The notes beneath the pieces are model-generated. The model ran no database searches. It worked only from the letters and a program-made list of their open reading frames with translations, and was not told the DNA's origin. Positions 8,660 to 18,564 of a stretch of 64,000 bases of DNA are shown here, piece by piece. The position numbers were made by a program, and so were the translations under genes. Position 1 is the stretch's first letter, and each line of letters starts with the position of its first letter. The stretch comes from Pseudomonas sp. B21_DOA (GTDB lineage: Bacteria > Pseudomonadota > Gammaproteobacteria > Pseudomonadales > Pseudomonadaceae), in assembly GCA_030544685.1 (NCBI GenBank), contig CP086683.1, positions 1,426,001 through 1,490,000 of the forward strand, read 5' to 3'.

Positions 8660-9823
8660 TCAACGATTGGCACGTGAGCTCCGGGGCAAGGGACTGTTCA
8701 GATTCAGGGGCGCGCGATGCAGGCCGATCAGGGCCGGCAGCAGCGTCGCGATCAGGCCCATCAGCATCAGCGCGAAATACAGCGCCGGGGTGATGAGCTG
8801 TTGTTGCAACAACAGGTTGAGAAAGACGATTTCGCTGAGGCCGCGAATGTTCAGCAGCACGCTTTCGCGCCAGCGGCTGGCGCCAGCGAACGAGGCGCCC
8901 GCCCAACCGAGGCCGAGCCAGTTGCCGAGCAGTTTACTGGCAATCGGCAACAGCAGTAGCGCCGCCCACTGCCCGGCGCCTAGGCTGGCGAGGGCGCTGT
9001 GCACGTCGATCTGGACGATGCCGAACGTGAGGATCAGCGGGATCGCGATCCACGTCTGCAAGCGGCTCATCCAGCGCGTCGGCAGCGGCAGCACCAACGG
9101 CACTTTCAGCAGCGCCATGCACAGCAGATAGCCGATGCCGAAAATCAGCGCGTTGAGTTTGTAATGCTCCGCCATCACCAGCAACGCGAAGAAGCCGAGG
9201 CTGTAAGTCAGCGGGCGACGCACGCGCAGCAGGTGCAAAAGCAGCGGCACGCCGGCCATGGCCACAGGCAGCAACAGGCTGCTCAAGTGCAGACTGCCCT
9301 GGGCGAGGCCGAACAGCGTCCAGCAGGTCAGGTCGATAAGGATCGCGGTCTGCACCAGACGCCGGGTGGCAGCGGGCGGGTAATCGATGTGACGCAAATA
9401 CAGGTACAACACCGGGATCGCCGTAATCGCGAAGACCAGGCCGATGGCCAGTGCGTTGAGCCACGGCTGCGACGGCAGCAACCAATACGCGACCGCCAGC
9501 CCGCAAGCGAACGGCACAGCGAAACTCGGCACGGCGATTTTTACGCTCTGGCGATCCAGACGCAGGTCGATGACGTCGCTGAGGATATGCCCGAGCAGCA
9601 AGGCGAAGCTCAGGCTGTAGAGGTTTCTCAACCAGTCCGGTGCGATCAGCTGTGCGCCGCTGAGCTGCCAGCCCGGCTCGATCCAGAAATACATCAGCAA
9701 CGGCAAACCGAAGCTCGCCAGCAGCAATTGACTGACGATCGGTATCAGGCCGACATGGCGGCCGACCCGGGTCGCCAGGGCAAACAGCGCCAAGGCCAGC
9801 AACCAGAAGCCGAAGACCATCAT
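8660..9823 (-). CDS. CPA-type (cation/proton antiporter-like) membrane protein
   Basis: A protein of about 387 residues made almost entirely of hydrophobic helices, roughly 11 to 12 of them, with an arrangement resembling the CPA2/Kef antiporter superfamily: early L-I-P-I-V-S-Q-L-L, mid D-V-I-D-L-R-L-D, late N-I-R-G-L-S-E-I-V-F-L-N. The last segment is like the N-x-R-G helix of Kef and NhaP proteins. The classical E. coli aryl polyene cluster lacks it as far as I know. Its start overlaps the MMPL gene stop (ATGA), so it is expressed with the pigment genes. A role in ion homeostasis or lipid transport is a guess. Confidence 0.65.
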   Translation of the reverse strand: MMVFGFWLLALALFALATRVGRHVGLIPIVSQLLLASFGLPLLMYFWIEPGWQLSGAQLIAPDWLRNLYSLSFALLLGHILSDVIDLRLDRQSVKIAVPSFAVPFACGLAVAYWLLPSQPWLNALAIGLVFAITAIPVLYLYLRHIDYPPAATRRLVQTAILIDLTCWTLFGLAQGSLHLSSLLLPVAMAGVPLLLHLLRVRRPLTYSLGFFALLVMAEHYKLNALIFGIGYLLCMALLKVPLVLPLPTRWMSRLQTWIAIPLILTFGIVQIDVHSALASLGAGQWAALLLLPIASKLLGNWLGLGWAGASFAGASRWRESVLLNIRGLSEIVFLNLLLQQQLITPALYFALMLMGLIATLLPALIGLHRAPLNLNSPLPRSSRANR

Positions 9824-12150
9824 GCGTTTGTCTCTGCGATCGGTTCGTGGCGCCCGGCCCATGGCGCGAGCATGAAGCTGAACGCCAGACCGAGACTGAC
9901 CGACAGGCCGAAATTGCTCACCGCTGGCGTGCTGGACACTGCCAGCAGGCCGAACGACAGCCACGTTGTCAGCGCAGCGAGCAAGGTGCCGAGCAGGCTC
10001 ACCGCTGCACCGCCGACCTGCTCGCGCATGAGGATCGCGTAATCGACGCTGATCGCCGTCACCAGCAACAGGCCGAACAGGCTGAACAGGGTTAGCGGCT
10101 GACCGAGCCAGCCGAGGCTGGCCAGACTGCACAGCGCCGCCAGCAGCGGCAGGGCAACGATACGCAGCGCGCCGGTCAGGCCGAACGGCAGCATCAGCAC
10201 CAGAACGATCAACACGCAGGAGGCGAGTTTCAGTTCAGCGGCGCTGATCTGTGTGGCGGCAAAGACCTTGTTCAGGTCACCGAGACGATCAACCAGCACC
10301 ACTCCCGGCAGATCGAGCACCTGCACACGCAACAACGACGGATTGTTCAAGCCCTGCAGGCTGGTCATTGCCGCAACGCCGTCTTCCGTCGGGCCAAGCC
10401 ACAGTGTGCGATACGGCTCGCCGAGCGGGCCGGCCAGCGCGGCGTCGATGTCTTCAGTGGGCAGCGTCTGTAACTGCTGCAGTTCGTTTTGCAAAGCCGC
10501 TGCTGGCACGCCGAGATCGAGCAGCGGTTGCCAGAGCGACGGCAGCTTGTTCAGTGATTCGCGCACCTGCTGTTGCTGACTCGGCGCGCTGACCAGTTGA
10601 TCGAGGGCCAGAAAGCCTTGCAGCTTGTCGAGATTGACCAGTTGCTGCAGCCGCTCGCTCAGCGCCGCCTGGCGCTCGAGCAACTGCTCCTGATTGGCCG
10701 CGCGGATCAGGAAGAACTGGCTGGTCGGTTGATACCCGGTGATGCGCGCGATGGTCTGCGCTTCGTCGGTCAGATGCTGCGGCGCACCGACCCATTGGCG
10801 GATGTCGTTTTCGCTCTGCAACTGCATCAGGCCGCCGACGCAGAAGGCGATCAGCAGCGCCAGCAACACGGGCGTGCGGATGCAAGCGAGCAGTGCCTCG
10901 CGCAGCTGAATCAGGCGTTCGGCCAGACGCAGCGGCCATTGCGCCGGGCGCAGTTGGACATTCCTCAGCAGCGCTGGTAGCAGGCAGATCGCCGACAGAT
11001 AGGCACCGAGCAAGCCGGCAGCGGAGAACACCGCGATCTGCGTCAATGCCGGAAACGGTGTCCACGCCAGCGCCAGATAGCCGATGACGCTGGTGATCAG
11101 GCTCAGGGTCAACCCCGGCAAGGTCAGGCGCAGGGCCGGCCAGCTGCGCCAAGGCTTGAGGCTCCAGCTCTTGGACAGATAGTGCAGCGGGTAATCGACG
11201 GCAACGCCGATCAGACTCGAGCCGAGCACCAGCGTCATCACATGCATGTGACCGAACACCGCCACGCAAGCCACCGCGCCGAACAGCATGCCGACCAGCA
11301 CCGGCACAAACGCCAGCAGCACGCCCCAGCGACGAAACGCCAACAGCAGCAACAGCAGAATGCCGACCGTCGCACCACCGCCGACCCAGGTCATTTCGCG
11401 GGTGGCTTGTTGCTGGCCGTTGGCGGCGTAGAGCAGGCCACTGGCGGCAAGCAACTGCACGTCGCTTTGCGCCGCCTGTTCACGGCTGTGCTGGAGCAGT
11501 TCTGCCACTTGCAGCGGCAGGTTCATGTCGAAGGCGTTGCCGGTGGTACGCGCCCGCAGCATCACCCAGCTCTTGCCGCCAGCATCGGCGACCAATGCGC
11601 CGCTGCCGATGTCCAGTTGCACCGCGCCATGCTTTGGCTGGCTGTTCTGGATGCGTCCGGTCAGGCCCAGCCAATCGTCCTGGCTCGGCACCAGGGTAAA
11701 GCCGTTGAACGGGTCGAACAGCGCCTGCACCCGCTGCTGAATGAACACCTCGGGATGCTCGCTGAGCAGTTGCCGGTCATCCGTCGAGAGCATCGCCAAA
11801 CGCCCTTGCAGCAATTGCTTGCGCAGCGCCGGTAAGTCGGCTTGCAGGTTCCATTGCACGGTTTCGAACAGACCGCTGGCCTGCCATTGTTCGCCCAGTT
11901 GCTGAGCCATGGTCAGCGCTTGCTGGCGATCGGCGTGGCCGACCAGCACCAGCATTTCGCGGTTGAGCGGCTCTTGCATGCGCTGCTCGGCGCGCAATTC
12001 CAGCGCGTCTGGATTGGTGCCAGGCACCAGCTCCATGAGATTGGCCGACAGCGGCGCGCCGTCGCGCCACTGCCAGGCAGCCAGCGCGACGACGGCCAGC
12101 AGCAGGCTCAGAAACAGCCAGGGCAGCCTGCGTTCACTCGGCAAAGTCAT
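9820..12150 (-). CDS. apeM: MMPL/RND-family exporter
   Basis: A 776-residue RND-like protein. There is one N-terminal transmembrane helix, a large periplasmic loop, five to six helices, a second periplasmic loop and a second helix bundle, giving two tandem MMPL units. The V-A-V-D-Y segment in the first bundle is typical, and the matching S-V-D-Y-A is in the second. The family moves lipids or pigments across the inner membrane, and in aryl polyene clusters it is the presumed exporter of the lipid-linked polyene. It overlaps the LolA-like gene by 17 bp. Confidence 0.85.
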   Translation of the reverse strand: MTLPSERRLPWLFLSLLLAVVALAAWQWRDGAPLSANLMELVPGTNPDALELRAEQRMQEPLNREMLVLVGHADRQQALTMAQQLGEQWQASGLFETVQWNLQADLPALRKQLLQGRLAMLSTDDRQLLSEHPEVFIQQRVQALFDPFNGFTLVPSQDDWLGLTGRIQNSQPKHGAVQLDIGSGALVADAGGKSWVMLRARTTGNAFDMNLPLQVAELLQHSREQAAQSDVQLLAASGLLYAANGQQQATREMTWVGGGATVGILLLLLLAFRRWGVLLAFVPVLVGMLFGAVACVAVFGHMHVMTLVLGSSLIGVAVDYPLHYLSKSWSLKPWRSWPALRLTLPGLTLSLITSVIGYLALAWTPFPALTQIAVFSAAGLLGAYLSAICLLPALLRNVQLRPAQWPLRLAERLIQLREALLACIRTPVLLALLIAFCVGGLMQLQSENDIRQWVGAPQHLTDEAQTIARITGYQPTSQFFLIRAANQEQLLERQAALSERLQQLVNLDKLQGFLALDQLVSAPSQQQQVRESLNKLPSLWQPLLDLGVPAAALQNELQQLQTLPTEDIDAALAGPLGEPYRTLWLGPTEDGVAAMTSLQGLNNPSLLRVQVLDLPGVVLVDRLGDLNKVFAATQISAAELKLASCVLIVLVLMLPFGLTGALRIVALPLLAALCSLASLGWLGQPLTLFSLFGLLLVTAISVDYAILMREQVGGAAVSLLGTLLAALTTWLSFGLLAVSSTPAVSNFGLSVSLGLAFSFMLAPWAGRHEPIAETNA

Positions 12151-12736
12151 GTTGCTCCGCTTCGCTCAGGGGTTGCCCGGCCGTGCTGTCCTGCATGCGC
12201 AGCAGTGTGCTGTCGCCCTGGGTTTCCAGCAGTTCGATGCTTTGCACCAGAGCACCGCCGTCAATATTGATTTGCTTGAACACTTGCTTGAGCAGCACCG
12301 AACGCGGCGTCAGGGTCAGTTGCCACTGCTGCGCCGTGCCGCTCAGGGCCAGTTCGAAATCCCGTTGCAGACCGCTGCTGTCACCTTGCAGCACGGCGAG
12401 AAACAGCCGGTTCTGCTCGGCACCGGCGCTCTTGTTCGGCAGCAGTTGCCAGCCGCTGGCGTCACGGCGGGCAATGCCATTGGCGGTGATGCGGTAATCC
12501 TGTTGCAACGGGGTTTTCAACAGCCACAGCAGGCCATGATTTTTGGCGAGGACGAAGCTGCCCTTGCTGACCAGCGGCTGCGGCAGGGCGCGCAGGTGTT
12601 TTTCCTGAATGAACTGGCCGTGGATCACGTCCGGTTTCGCCAGTTGTTCACTGAGTTGTTGCAGGTCGAAGGCATTGGCCCATGACGACACGGCCAGCAG
12701 CGCCAGCGCGCCGAGGCTTCTGAAAAACACATTCAT
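12134..12736 (-). CDS. apeL: LolA-like periplasmic lipid carrier
   Basis: A 200-residue protein with a cleavable signal peptide (ending S-S-W-A-N-A) and the LolA fold pattern: F-D-L-Q-Q-L-S-E-Q-L, then G-H-F/Q-F-I-Q-E-K and K-G-S-F-V-L. It probably carries the pigment lipid across the periplasm between the MMPL exporter and the outer-membrane lipoprotein. It is separate from the housekeeping lolA gene. Its start overlaps the thioesterase stop by 4 bp. Confidence 0.8.
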   Translation of the reverse strand: MNVFFRSLGALALLAVSSWANAFDLQQLSEQLAKPDVIHGQFIQEKHLRALPQPLVSKGSFVLAKNHGLLWLLKTPLQQDYRITANGIARRDASGWQLLPNKSAGAEQNRLFLAVLQGDSSGLQRDFELALSGTAQQWQLTLTPRSVLLKQVFKQINIDGGALVQSIELLETQGDSTLLRMQDSTAGQPLSEAEQHDFAE

Positions 12737-13158
12737 CGCAGCATCCTTTCCACGGCATCGGTGAAGACTTTTGGTGAAGCCAGTTGCATCTCGCGGCTGC
12801 TGACTTCAACAGCGACCTGCACTGAGCTGGCGCGAGTCAGGCGTTCGCCGGTCTGCAGATCGGTGATCAGATAATTGATCTTCAGACGGTTTTCCCACTC
12901 GACCAGACTGGCTCGCACGTTCAGCCGCTGGCCGAACACCGCGCCGCGCACGTAGCGCAATTGCAGGTCGATGATCGGCCAGGCGTAACCCGACTCGACC
13001 ATGTGCGTGTAGTTGTGGCCGATCTTGTCCAGCAGCGCACAGCGCGCCACTTCGAGGTATTTGACGTAATGGCCGTGCCAGACCACGTGCATGGTGTCGA
13101 CGTCGAAAAACGGCACGAGAATCTCGGTATCGGCGTGAAGCACTCCGGCACTACGCAT
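12733..13158 (-). CDS. apeK: 4HBT-type acyl-thioesterase
   Basis: A 141-residue hotdog thioesterase of the 4-hydroxybenzoyl-CoA/YbgC type. The catalytic acidic residue is in the N-terminal F-F-D-V-D-T-M-H-V-V-W-H-G-H-Y motif, followed by L-E-V-A-R. It may release or edit acyl chains from the ACPs. Start at ATG 13158, overlapping the ammonia-lyase stop by 8 bp. Confidence 0.82.
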   Translation of the reverse strand: MRSAGVLHADTEILVPFFDVDTMHVVWHGHYVKYLEVARCALLDKIGHNYTHMVESGYAWPIIDLQLRYVRGAVFGQRLNVRASLVEWENRLKINYLITDLQTGERLTRASSVQVAVEVSSREMQLASPKVFTDAVERMLR

Positions 13159-14695
13159 GCAGCCTCCAGTGTTGCGCGGCGATGCGTTGCAGACACAGGC
13201 GCAGTTCGCCTTCCAGGGCGCGGTCTTCGATGACCGGCGGGAAGTCCTTGCCGAGTTCTTCGTGCATCGCCGCCAGCGCCGGTGGCAACGGACGCGCATC
13301 GAAGGCTTGAGCGCGCAGCCACACGCCTTGGTTGGCGGCAAGCAGGGTGGCGGCGGCGACCTGTTCGGTCAGCTCCAGCACGCGAATCGCATCACGGGCG
13401 GCGATGGTGCCCATGCTCACCTTGTCCTGGTTATGGCATTCGGTGGAGCGCGAGAACACGCTGGCCGGCATGGTGTTTTTCAGCGCTTCGGCGGTCCAGG
13501 CGCTGGTGCCGATCTGCACCGCTTTGAAGCCATGGTTGATCATCGCCCGATCGGCTGGCGCGCCGGAGAGGTTGCTCGGCAAGCCGTGGTTGTAGCGTTC
13601 GTCGACCAGCAGCGCCAGTTGCCGATCGAGGAGATCGGCGACGTTGGCCACAAGGTTTTTCAGGCTGTCCATGGCGAACGCGATGTGCCCGCCGTAGAAG
13701 TGCCCGCCATGCAGAACACGCTCGGCTTCGGCATCGATGATCGGGTTGTCGTTGGCGCTGTTCAGCTCGGTTTCGATGAAGCCGCGCAGCCAGTTCAGAC
13801 TGTCGGCCAACACGCCGAGCACATGCGGCGCGCAACGCAGCGAGTAGCGATCCTGCAGACGATGCAGCGGTGCAGTCGGCGCGTCGATTGCCAGATCCTT
13901 GCGCAGCCACGCGGCGACCTGCATCTGTCCCGGGTGCGGTTTGGCGGCGAACAGACGTTCGTCGAAGTGCTCCGGGTTGCCTTGCAGCGCGACGACGTTG
14001 AGCGCGGTGATGCGCGTGGCCAGTTGCAGCAGGTAATCGGCGCGAGCGAAGGCGAGGCAGGCGAGGCCGGTCATCACCGCTGTGCCGTTCATCAGTGCCA
14101 GCGCTTCTTTCGGGCGCAGCACCAGCGGCGTCCAGCCGAGTTCGCGATGCACGTCGGCAGCCTGACGACGTTCGCCACGAAACATCACCTCGCGCTCGCC
14201 GGACAGGGTTGCGGCGACATAGGACAGCGGCGTCAGATCGCCGCTGGCACCCACCGAACCCTCTTCGGGAATCAACGGCAGGATGTCGTATTCGAGAAAC
14301 GCGTGCAGACGCTCGAGCAGTTCGACGCGCACCCCGGAAACGCCGTGACACAGCGACTGCAAACGCGCCGCCAGCACCGCACGGGTCGCCTGCGCGTCGA
14401 GCAGTTTGCCCAGGCCGCAACCATGAAAGGTGTAGAGATGACGCGGCAGCGCCTCGACGTGATGCAGCGGCACCGCGACCACGCAGGAATCGCCGTAACC
14501 GGTGGTGACGCCGTAGATCACGCCTTCCTTGTCCAGCAGCGAATCGAGAAACCGCGCGCCCTTGGCGATGCGCTCGCGATAGTCGGCGTCAGCCTGCAAC
14601 TGCACGGGCGCCTGACGGTTGGCCAGGGCCAGCACGTCTTCGATGCGCAAAGGGCGTTCGCCGAAGGTTACCGGCTCATGGGTTGGCGTCGTCAT
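13151..14695 (-). CDS. HAL/PAL/TAL-family aromatic amino acid ammonia-lyase
   Basis: A 514-residue MIO-type lyase. The Ala-Ser-Gly that cyclises to the MIO cofactor lies in G-S-V-G-A-S-G-D-L-T-P-L, the catalytic tyrosine region is Y-G-V-T-T-G-Y-G, and N-x-N-P and Q-x-x-x-H/S-T-E-C-H motifs follow. The pocket segment reads T-F-H-G-C-G. I cannot assign tyrosine, phenylalanine or histidine from that. In this cluster it most likely makes a cinnamate- or coumarate-type starter from an aromatic amino acid for the aryl end of the polyene. It overlaps the acyltransferase gene by 20 bp. Confidence 0.85.
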   Translation of the reverse strand: MTTPTHEPVTFGERPLRIEDVLALANRQAPVQLQADADYRERIAKGARFLDSLLDKEGVIYGVTTGYGDSCVVAVPLHHVEALPRHLYTFHGCGLGKLLDAQATRAVLAARLQSLCHGVSGVRVELLERLHAFLEYDILPLIPEEGSVGASGDLTPLSYVAATLSGEREVMFRGERRQAADVHRELGWTPLVLRPKEALALMNGTAVMTGLACLAFARADYLLQLATRITALNVVALQGNPEHFDERLFAAKPHPGQMQVAAWLRKDLAIDAPTAPLHRLQDRYSLRCAPHVLGVLADSLNWLRGFIETELNSANDNPIIDAEAERVLHGGHFYGGHIAFAMDSLKNLVANVADLLDRQLALLVDERYNHGLPSNLSGAPADRAMINHGFKAVQIGTSAWTAEALKNTMPASVFSRSTECHNQDKVSMGTIAARDAIRVLELTEQVAAATLLAANQGVWLRAQAFDARPLPPALAAMHEELGKDFPPVIEDRALEGELRLCLQRIAAQHWRLHA

Positions 14696-15622
14696 CGGTC
14701 TTCCAGAAAGGGTAAAAGTTAAACCATTGCTGCGGGGCTTCGAGGCAATAGTGACTCAGGCGCTGCGCGTAGCGCGTGGCCCACTGATGAATGACCTGCT
14801 CGCGCTCGCGGCGTGTCCACACCACCGCGTCGGCGAACGGTTCGAGGGTCAGGCGATAGTGGCCGTCGAGTTGCTTGAGGCACATCAGCAGGTTGACCGG
14901 ACACTTGAGCAGGCCGGCCAGCAACCACGGGCCTTGCGGAAATGGCGCCGGATGGCCGAGAAAATCCACCGTCACGCTGCGCCCGCCATGCAGTGGCACG
15001 CGGTCGCCGGCAATCGCCAGCCACTCGCCGCGTTCCAGTCGTTCGTGCAGTTGCAGCATGATCACCGGGTCGAGTTCGCTGACCTGAATCAGGCGCAGAT
15101 TGGTCGCCCCGGCCTCGCCGAGCAGGCGATTGAATTGCTCGGCGTGCTTGGTGTGCACCAGCACGTTCATGGTGACCTTTTCGCCGATCTCCGCCAGCGC
15201 GCGGCAGACTTCGAGATTGCCCAGATGCGCGCCGACCAGCAGTTGCCCGCGACTGCCGCGCAACTGCTTGCGCAGCAGGGCCGGGTCGATGATTTCGATC
15301 TGCTCGATGCTCAGCTTGCCGTTCCACACGTCGAGCTTGTCGAGCAGCGAATCGGCAAAGGTCATGAACTGGCCAAACACCCGCCAGTGGCTCGGGCGCA
15401 AGTCGTCGCGCCGGCTCCACGCGGCCAGCCGCTGCTGGTACTGCCAGGCACTGCGCCGGGCGACGCGGCCGAAGAGGAAAAATACAGGACGATGCCATAA
15501 AGCAACGGACTGAGCAGGCGGCGGCCGAGGACTTTGGCGGCGAACGCGGTGAATTTCATCAGCAGGAAACTGCCGCGCTCTTCGCGGTCGGCCCAGTGCT
15601 TCTTGTCGACTTCTTCGTTCAT
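14676..15622 (-). CDS. LpxL/HtrB-like lipid acyltransferase, frameshifted
   Basis: The N-terminal part M-N-E-E-V-D-K-K-H-W and the main part (V-G-A-H-L-G-N-L-E, then D-R-V-P-L-H-G-G-R, the H-x-x-x-x-E acyltransferase pattern) are in different frames. One extra A in the A run at 15478-15482 joins them as L-Y-F-F-L-F-G-R-V-A-R-R, giving 315 residues, the usual size. It is probably a peripheral inner-membrane enzyme that transfers an acyl chain or the polyene onto a lipid. In E. coli-type clusters this domain is fused behind a glycosyltransferase (ApeJ); here it is a separate gene overlapping the glycosyltransferase by 4 bp. Confidence 0.8.
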
Positions 15623-16352
15623 GGTTTCCACCGCCGCCAGAGAATCAGCGGCCAACGCAGCAACATGCCGAAGAACAGCCGCGTGTGCATGCTGGAAATC
15701 AGCGCGTTGTCGTGGAACAGGCGAAAGTGCGATACACCGTCCAGCGGGTAATGCACGCTGGTCTGCAGCCAGCGCATCGGCTGATTGCGCCAGGCCAGAC
15801 GCACGAGAATGTCCGAGTCGAAATCCATGCGCTTGCCGACCTTGGCCGAATCGATCACCGCCAGAGTCGGCGCCAGCGGATAAACACGGAAGCCGCACAT
15901 CGAATCGCGAATCTGCAACGACAGGCTGTTGATCCACACCATCACGTGGGTCAGGTAGCGCGCGTACAGTCGGCCTTTCGGCACGCTCTCGTCGTACAGC
16001 GGATAACCGCAGATCATCGCCTCGGGATGGGCGCAGGACTCGCCGACGAAGCGCGCGACGTCGTGCAAATCGTGCTGGCCGTCGGCATCGACCTGCAAGG
16101 CATGGCTGTAACCCAGACGCGAGGCTTCACGCAGACCGGTCATCACCGCGCCGCCCTTGCCCTGATTGGCCGTCAGGCGCACCAGAAAACCCTGTCGCGC
16201 TCGGCCAGTGCGTCGAGCACCCGTGCGCAGGACGGCTCGCTGGCATCGTCCACCAGAATGCACGGCAGACCTTGTGCGAGCAGGGCATCGACCACGGTGG
16301 TGATCGCGGTTTCGTGGTTGTACACCGGGATTACGGCGCAGGGGTTATGCAT
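15619..16352 (-). CDS. Family 2 glycosyltransferase, frameshifted
   Basis: A GT-A fold glycosyltransferase: N-terminal C-A-V-I-P-V-Y-N-H-E, V-D-D-A-S, then the D-A-D-G-Q-H-D metal-binding motif. The frame breaks at the A run 16186-16189; one added base restores D-R-V-F-L-V-R-L-T-A-N-Q-G-K-G-G and a 244-residue protein, similar to dolichyl-phosphate-mannose-synthase-like enzymes. It could glycosylate the lipid anchor of the pigment. It ends with a 4-bp overlap with the acyltransferase and starts within the last 8 bp of the upstream gene. Confidence 0.8.
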
Positions 16353-18022
16353 GGGCAGGCCCCAGGAGAATGCGTCCGCTGGAACACGTCGCCGTGTCGT
16401 TGCGATAAGCGAAATACAACTTGCCGCGCTCGGCATCGAAACGCAGATGCAGCTGGATTGCATCCCCGGGCGCACCAGTTGCTGGAATTTCAGCACTTCC
16501 ATTCCGGCAAACGCGCCGTCCAGATTCAACAACTGCCGACCCAGATTCAGCGCCCATTCCACCTGCACCACACCGGGCAACACCGGTGCCTTGGGAAAGT
16601 GTCCGCTGAAGTAGGCCAGATCCGGCGGCACGCTGAGTTGCAGGCTCCACTCGCCGTCGCTTGCACTTTGCTCCAGCACTTCGGGGCTTTCGGCCGTGCG
16701 GCCAGCAGCAGCGCTTCGACGTCGGCTTGCGCCAGTTTGCCCTGGCTGTTCAACGGCATTTGCCGCAGCAGGCGCCAGCGTCGGGGCAGGGCGAGGGCTT
16801 CGCAATATTGGCTCAGATGTTTGCGCAGGGTCTCGGTCAGGCCACGGCGGCCATGCTCGCGCAGGGCGAACAGGCCTGATTCTCTGAGCACCAGCAGCGC
16901 ACCGAGCGAGGCGCGGTTTTCCTGCACGACACCGAGGCGCGCCTCGGCGACCCAGTCATGGGCTGCCAAGGCCTGCTCGAGCATCGGCAGCGAGATGCGT
17001 TTTTCTTCCAGTTTGACGATGCGGTCCAGTCGCCCCAGCAGCTCGAAGCGACCATCGGCGGCAATGCGCGCGGCATCGGCGCTGTGTTCGACATGGCCGG
17101 CAGGCAGGTAAGGCGAGGCGATCAGCAGGGCGCCGTCGCTGTCCTGGCTCAGTTCGACGCCAGCAAACGGTTGCCACAACGACTCGCCCTGACGCCAGGC
17201 GATGCCGCCGGTTTCCGAGCTGCCGAGGATTTCCGTCGGCCATTGCTGCAAGCGCTGTTGCAGGCTTTGCGCAGCCTCCAGTGGCAACGCGCCCCCGGAG
17301 GAAAACACCCGGCGCACCGCGCTCAGGGCCGGCCAGTCGAGGTTGTCGCCCATGCGCTTGAGCAGCGCCGGGCTGGCGACCCAGGCAAAGGCCGGATGCT
17401 CGCGGCTGGCGCGCTGCAGGTCTTCGGAAAAGGCCAGTTGCCGGCGCACAAACGGGCGCCCGGCGCACAGTGGCCACAACACGCGGAACAGCAGGCCATA
17501 GATGTGTTGGGTGGCGACGCTGCCGATGATGCAGGCTTGACCGAGGTCAGCGCCCCACAACTGCTCCAGCGCTTCGACCTCGTTGGCCAACTGGCGCAGG
17601 GTCTTGTCGATGCGCTTGGGTTCGCCGCTGGAGCCGGAGGTGCACAGGCTCAGCCGACACTGATCCAGATCCAGTGCGGCGCCAGGCAGTCCGGGTTGGG
17701 TGAAGTCGTTCACCTGTGCGTCGCCCGATTGATCGGTCAGCCATAGATCGACTTCCTGCGACCAGCGCTGACGTGTCTGCGCTTGCAGATCCGCCGGCAG
17801 CAACACGCTGACGCCGGCACGCCATGCACCGAGCAGGGCGATGGCGAGGTCGGCAGCATCTTCCAGATGCACAGCCAGACGTTTCACGCCTCGGCTTTGC
17901 AGACCAGCGGCGACGCTCAAGGCCTGTGCTCGCAGTTGCGTGTGATCGAGTGCCGGCGCCTGGCAGATCGCCCGTGCTGGCAGTGCCTTGAGCAACAGCT
18001 GCTCAAGTTTTATCCAATTCAT
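16345..18022 (-). CDS. Aryl/acyl-activating AMP ligase fused to a dehydratase domain, two frameshifts
   Basis: Residues 1 to about 450 are an adenylate-forming ligase: [12 protein letters not shown] is the P-loop, I-L-G-S-S-E-T-G the acyl-binding motif, and G-R-L-D-R-I-V-K-L the hinge. The C-terminal 100 residues are a FabZ-like hotdog domain with [14 protein letters not shown] and V-E-W-A. No start codon separates the two, so this is an ApeH-ApeI fusion. Frame breaks at the G run 16683-16686 and the C run 16464-16467 each need one base; the repaired protein has 559 residues. It should load the aromatic acid onto the ACP and dehydrate the intermediates. Confidence 0.82.
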
Positions 18023-18564
18023 GTACGGCCTCTTACCCGTTGTCGTATCAGCCATTCAATGGCAAACAGCAGGCCGATCAATCCATAGGAGATCAGGCCG
18101 GTGTACAACATCCACCAATCCAGCGGCGCCCACAGAGTGAGGAGGGCGGCGCACAAACCGTTGCAAAAGAAAAACACGCTCCAGGCCAGCGTCACCTTGC
18201 GCGTATAGCGAATGGCAACCTCAGGCAGTTCCGGCTCGCGCAACCGCGCCAGGCGCTCGACCATCGGCGGGCCGTATTTCAGGCTCACGCCGAACAGCAC
18301 CAGCATGAACGCGCTGATCAGCACCGGGTACCAGCGCAACAGCTGCGGACTGTCGAATACCGCCAACAACAGGCAGAACCCGATCGCTGTGCAGGCCATC
18401 CACAGGCTGCCGGGCTTGCGTTCGCCGGTCAGGGCGCGCGCCAGCCACAGGCTGCCCAGCAGCAGCGCAAATTGCCACGGGGCGAAATGCTCCATGCCGA
18501 AATACACCGCAAAGGGGTACAGCAGACCGGCCAGCAGCAGGCCCAGGCCGATCAGTCGGCTCAT
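18019..18564 (-). CDS. apeG: COG4648-type inner-membrane protein
   Basis: A 181-residue protein with about five to six hydrophobic helices and a charged middle segment (L-A-R-L-R-E-P-E-L-P). It belongs to the small membrane protein group found between the ACP and ligase genes of aryl polyene clusters. The function is not established; a scaffold for the synthase at the membrane is possible. It overlaps both neighbours by 4 bp. Confidence 0.75.
   Translation of the reverse strand: MSRLIGLGLLLAGLLYPFAVYFGMEHFAPWQFALLLGSLWLARALTGERKPGSLWMACTAIGFCLLLAVFDSPQLLRWYPVLISAFMLVLFGVSLKYGPPMVERLARLREPELPEVAIRYTRKVTLAWSVFFFCNGLCAALLTLWAPLDWWMLYTGLISYGLIGLLFAIEWLIRQRVRGRT

Noticed and set aside
13157..14722. 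521-codon plus-strand frame
   Set aside because: It is antisense to the ammonia-lyase gene, whose MIO motif and length are typical.
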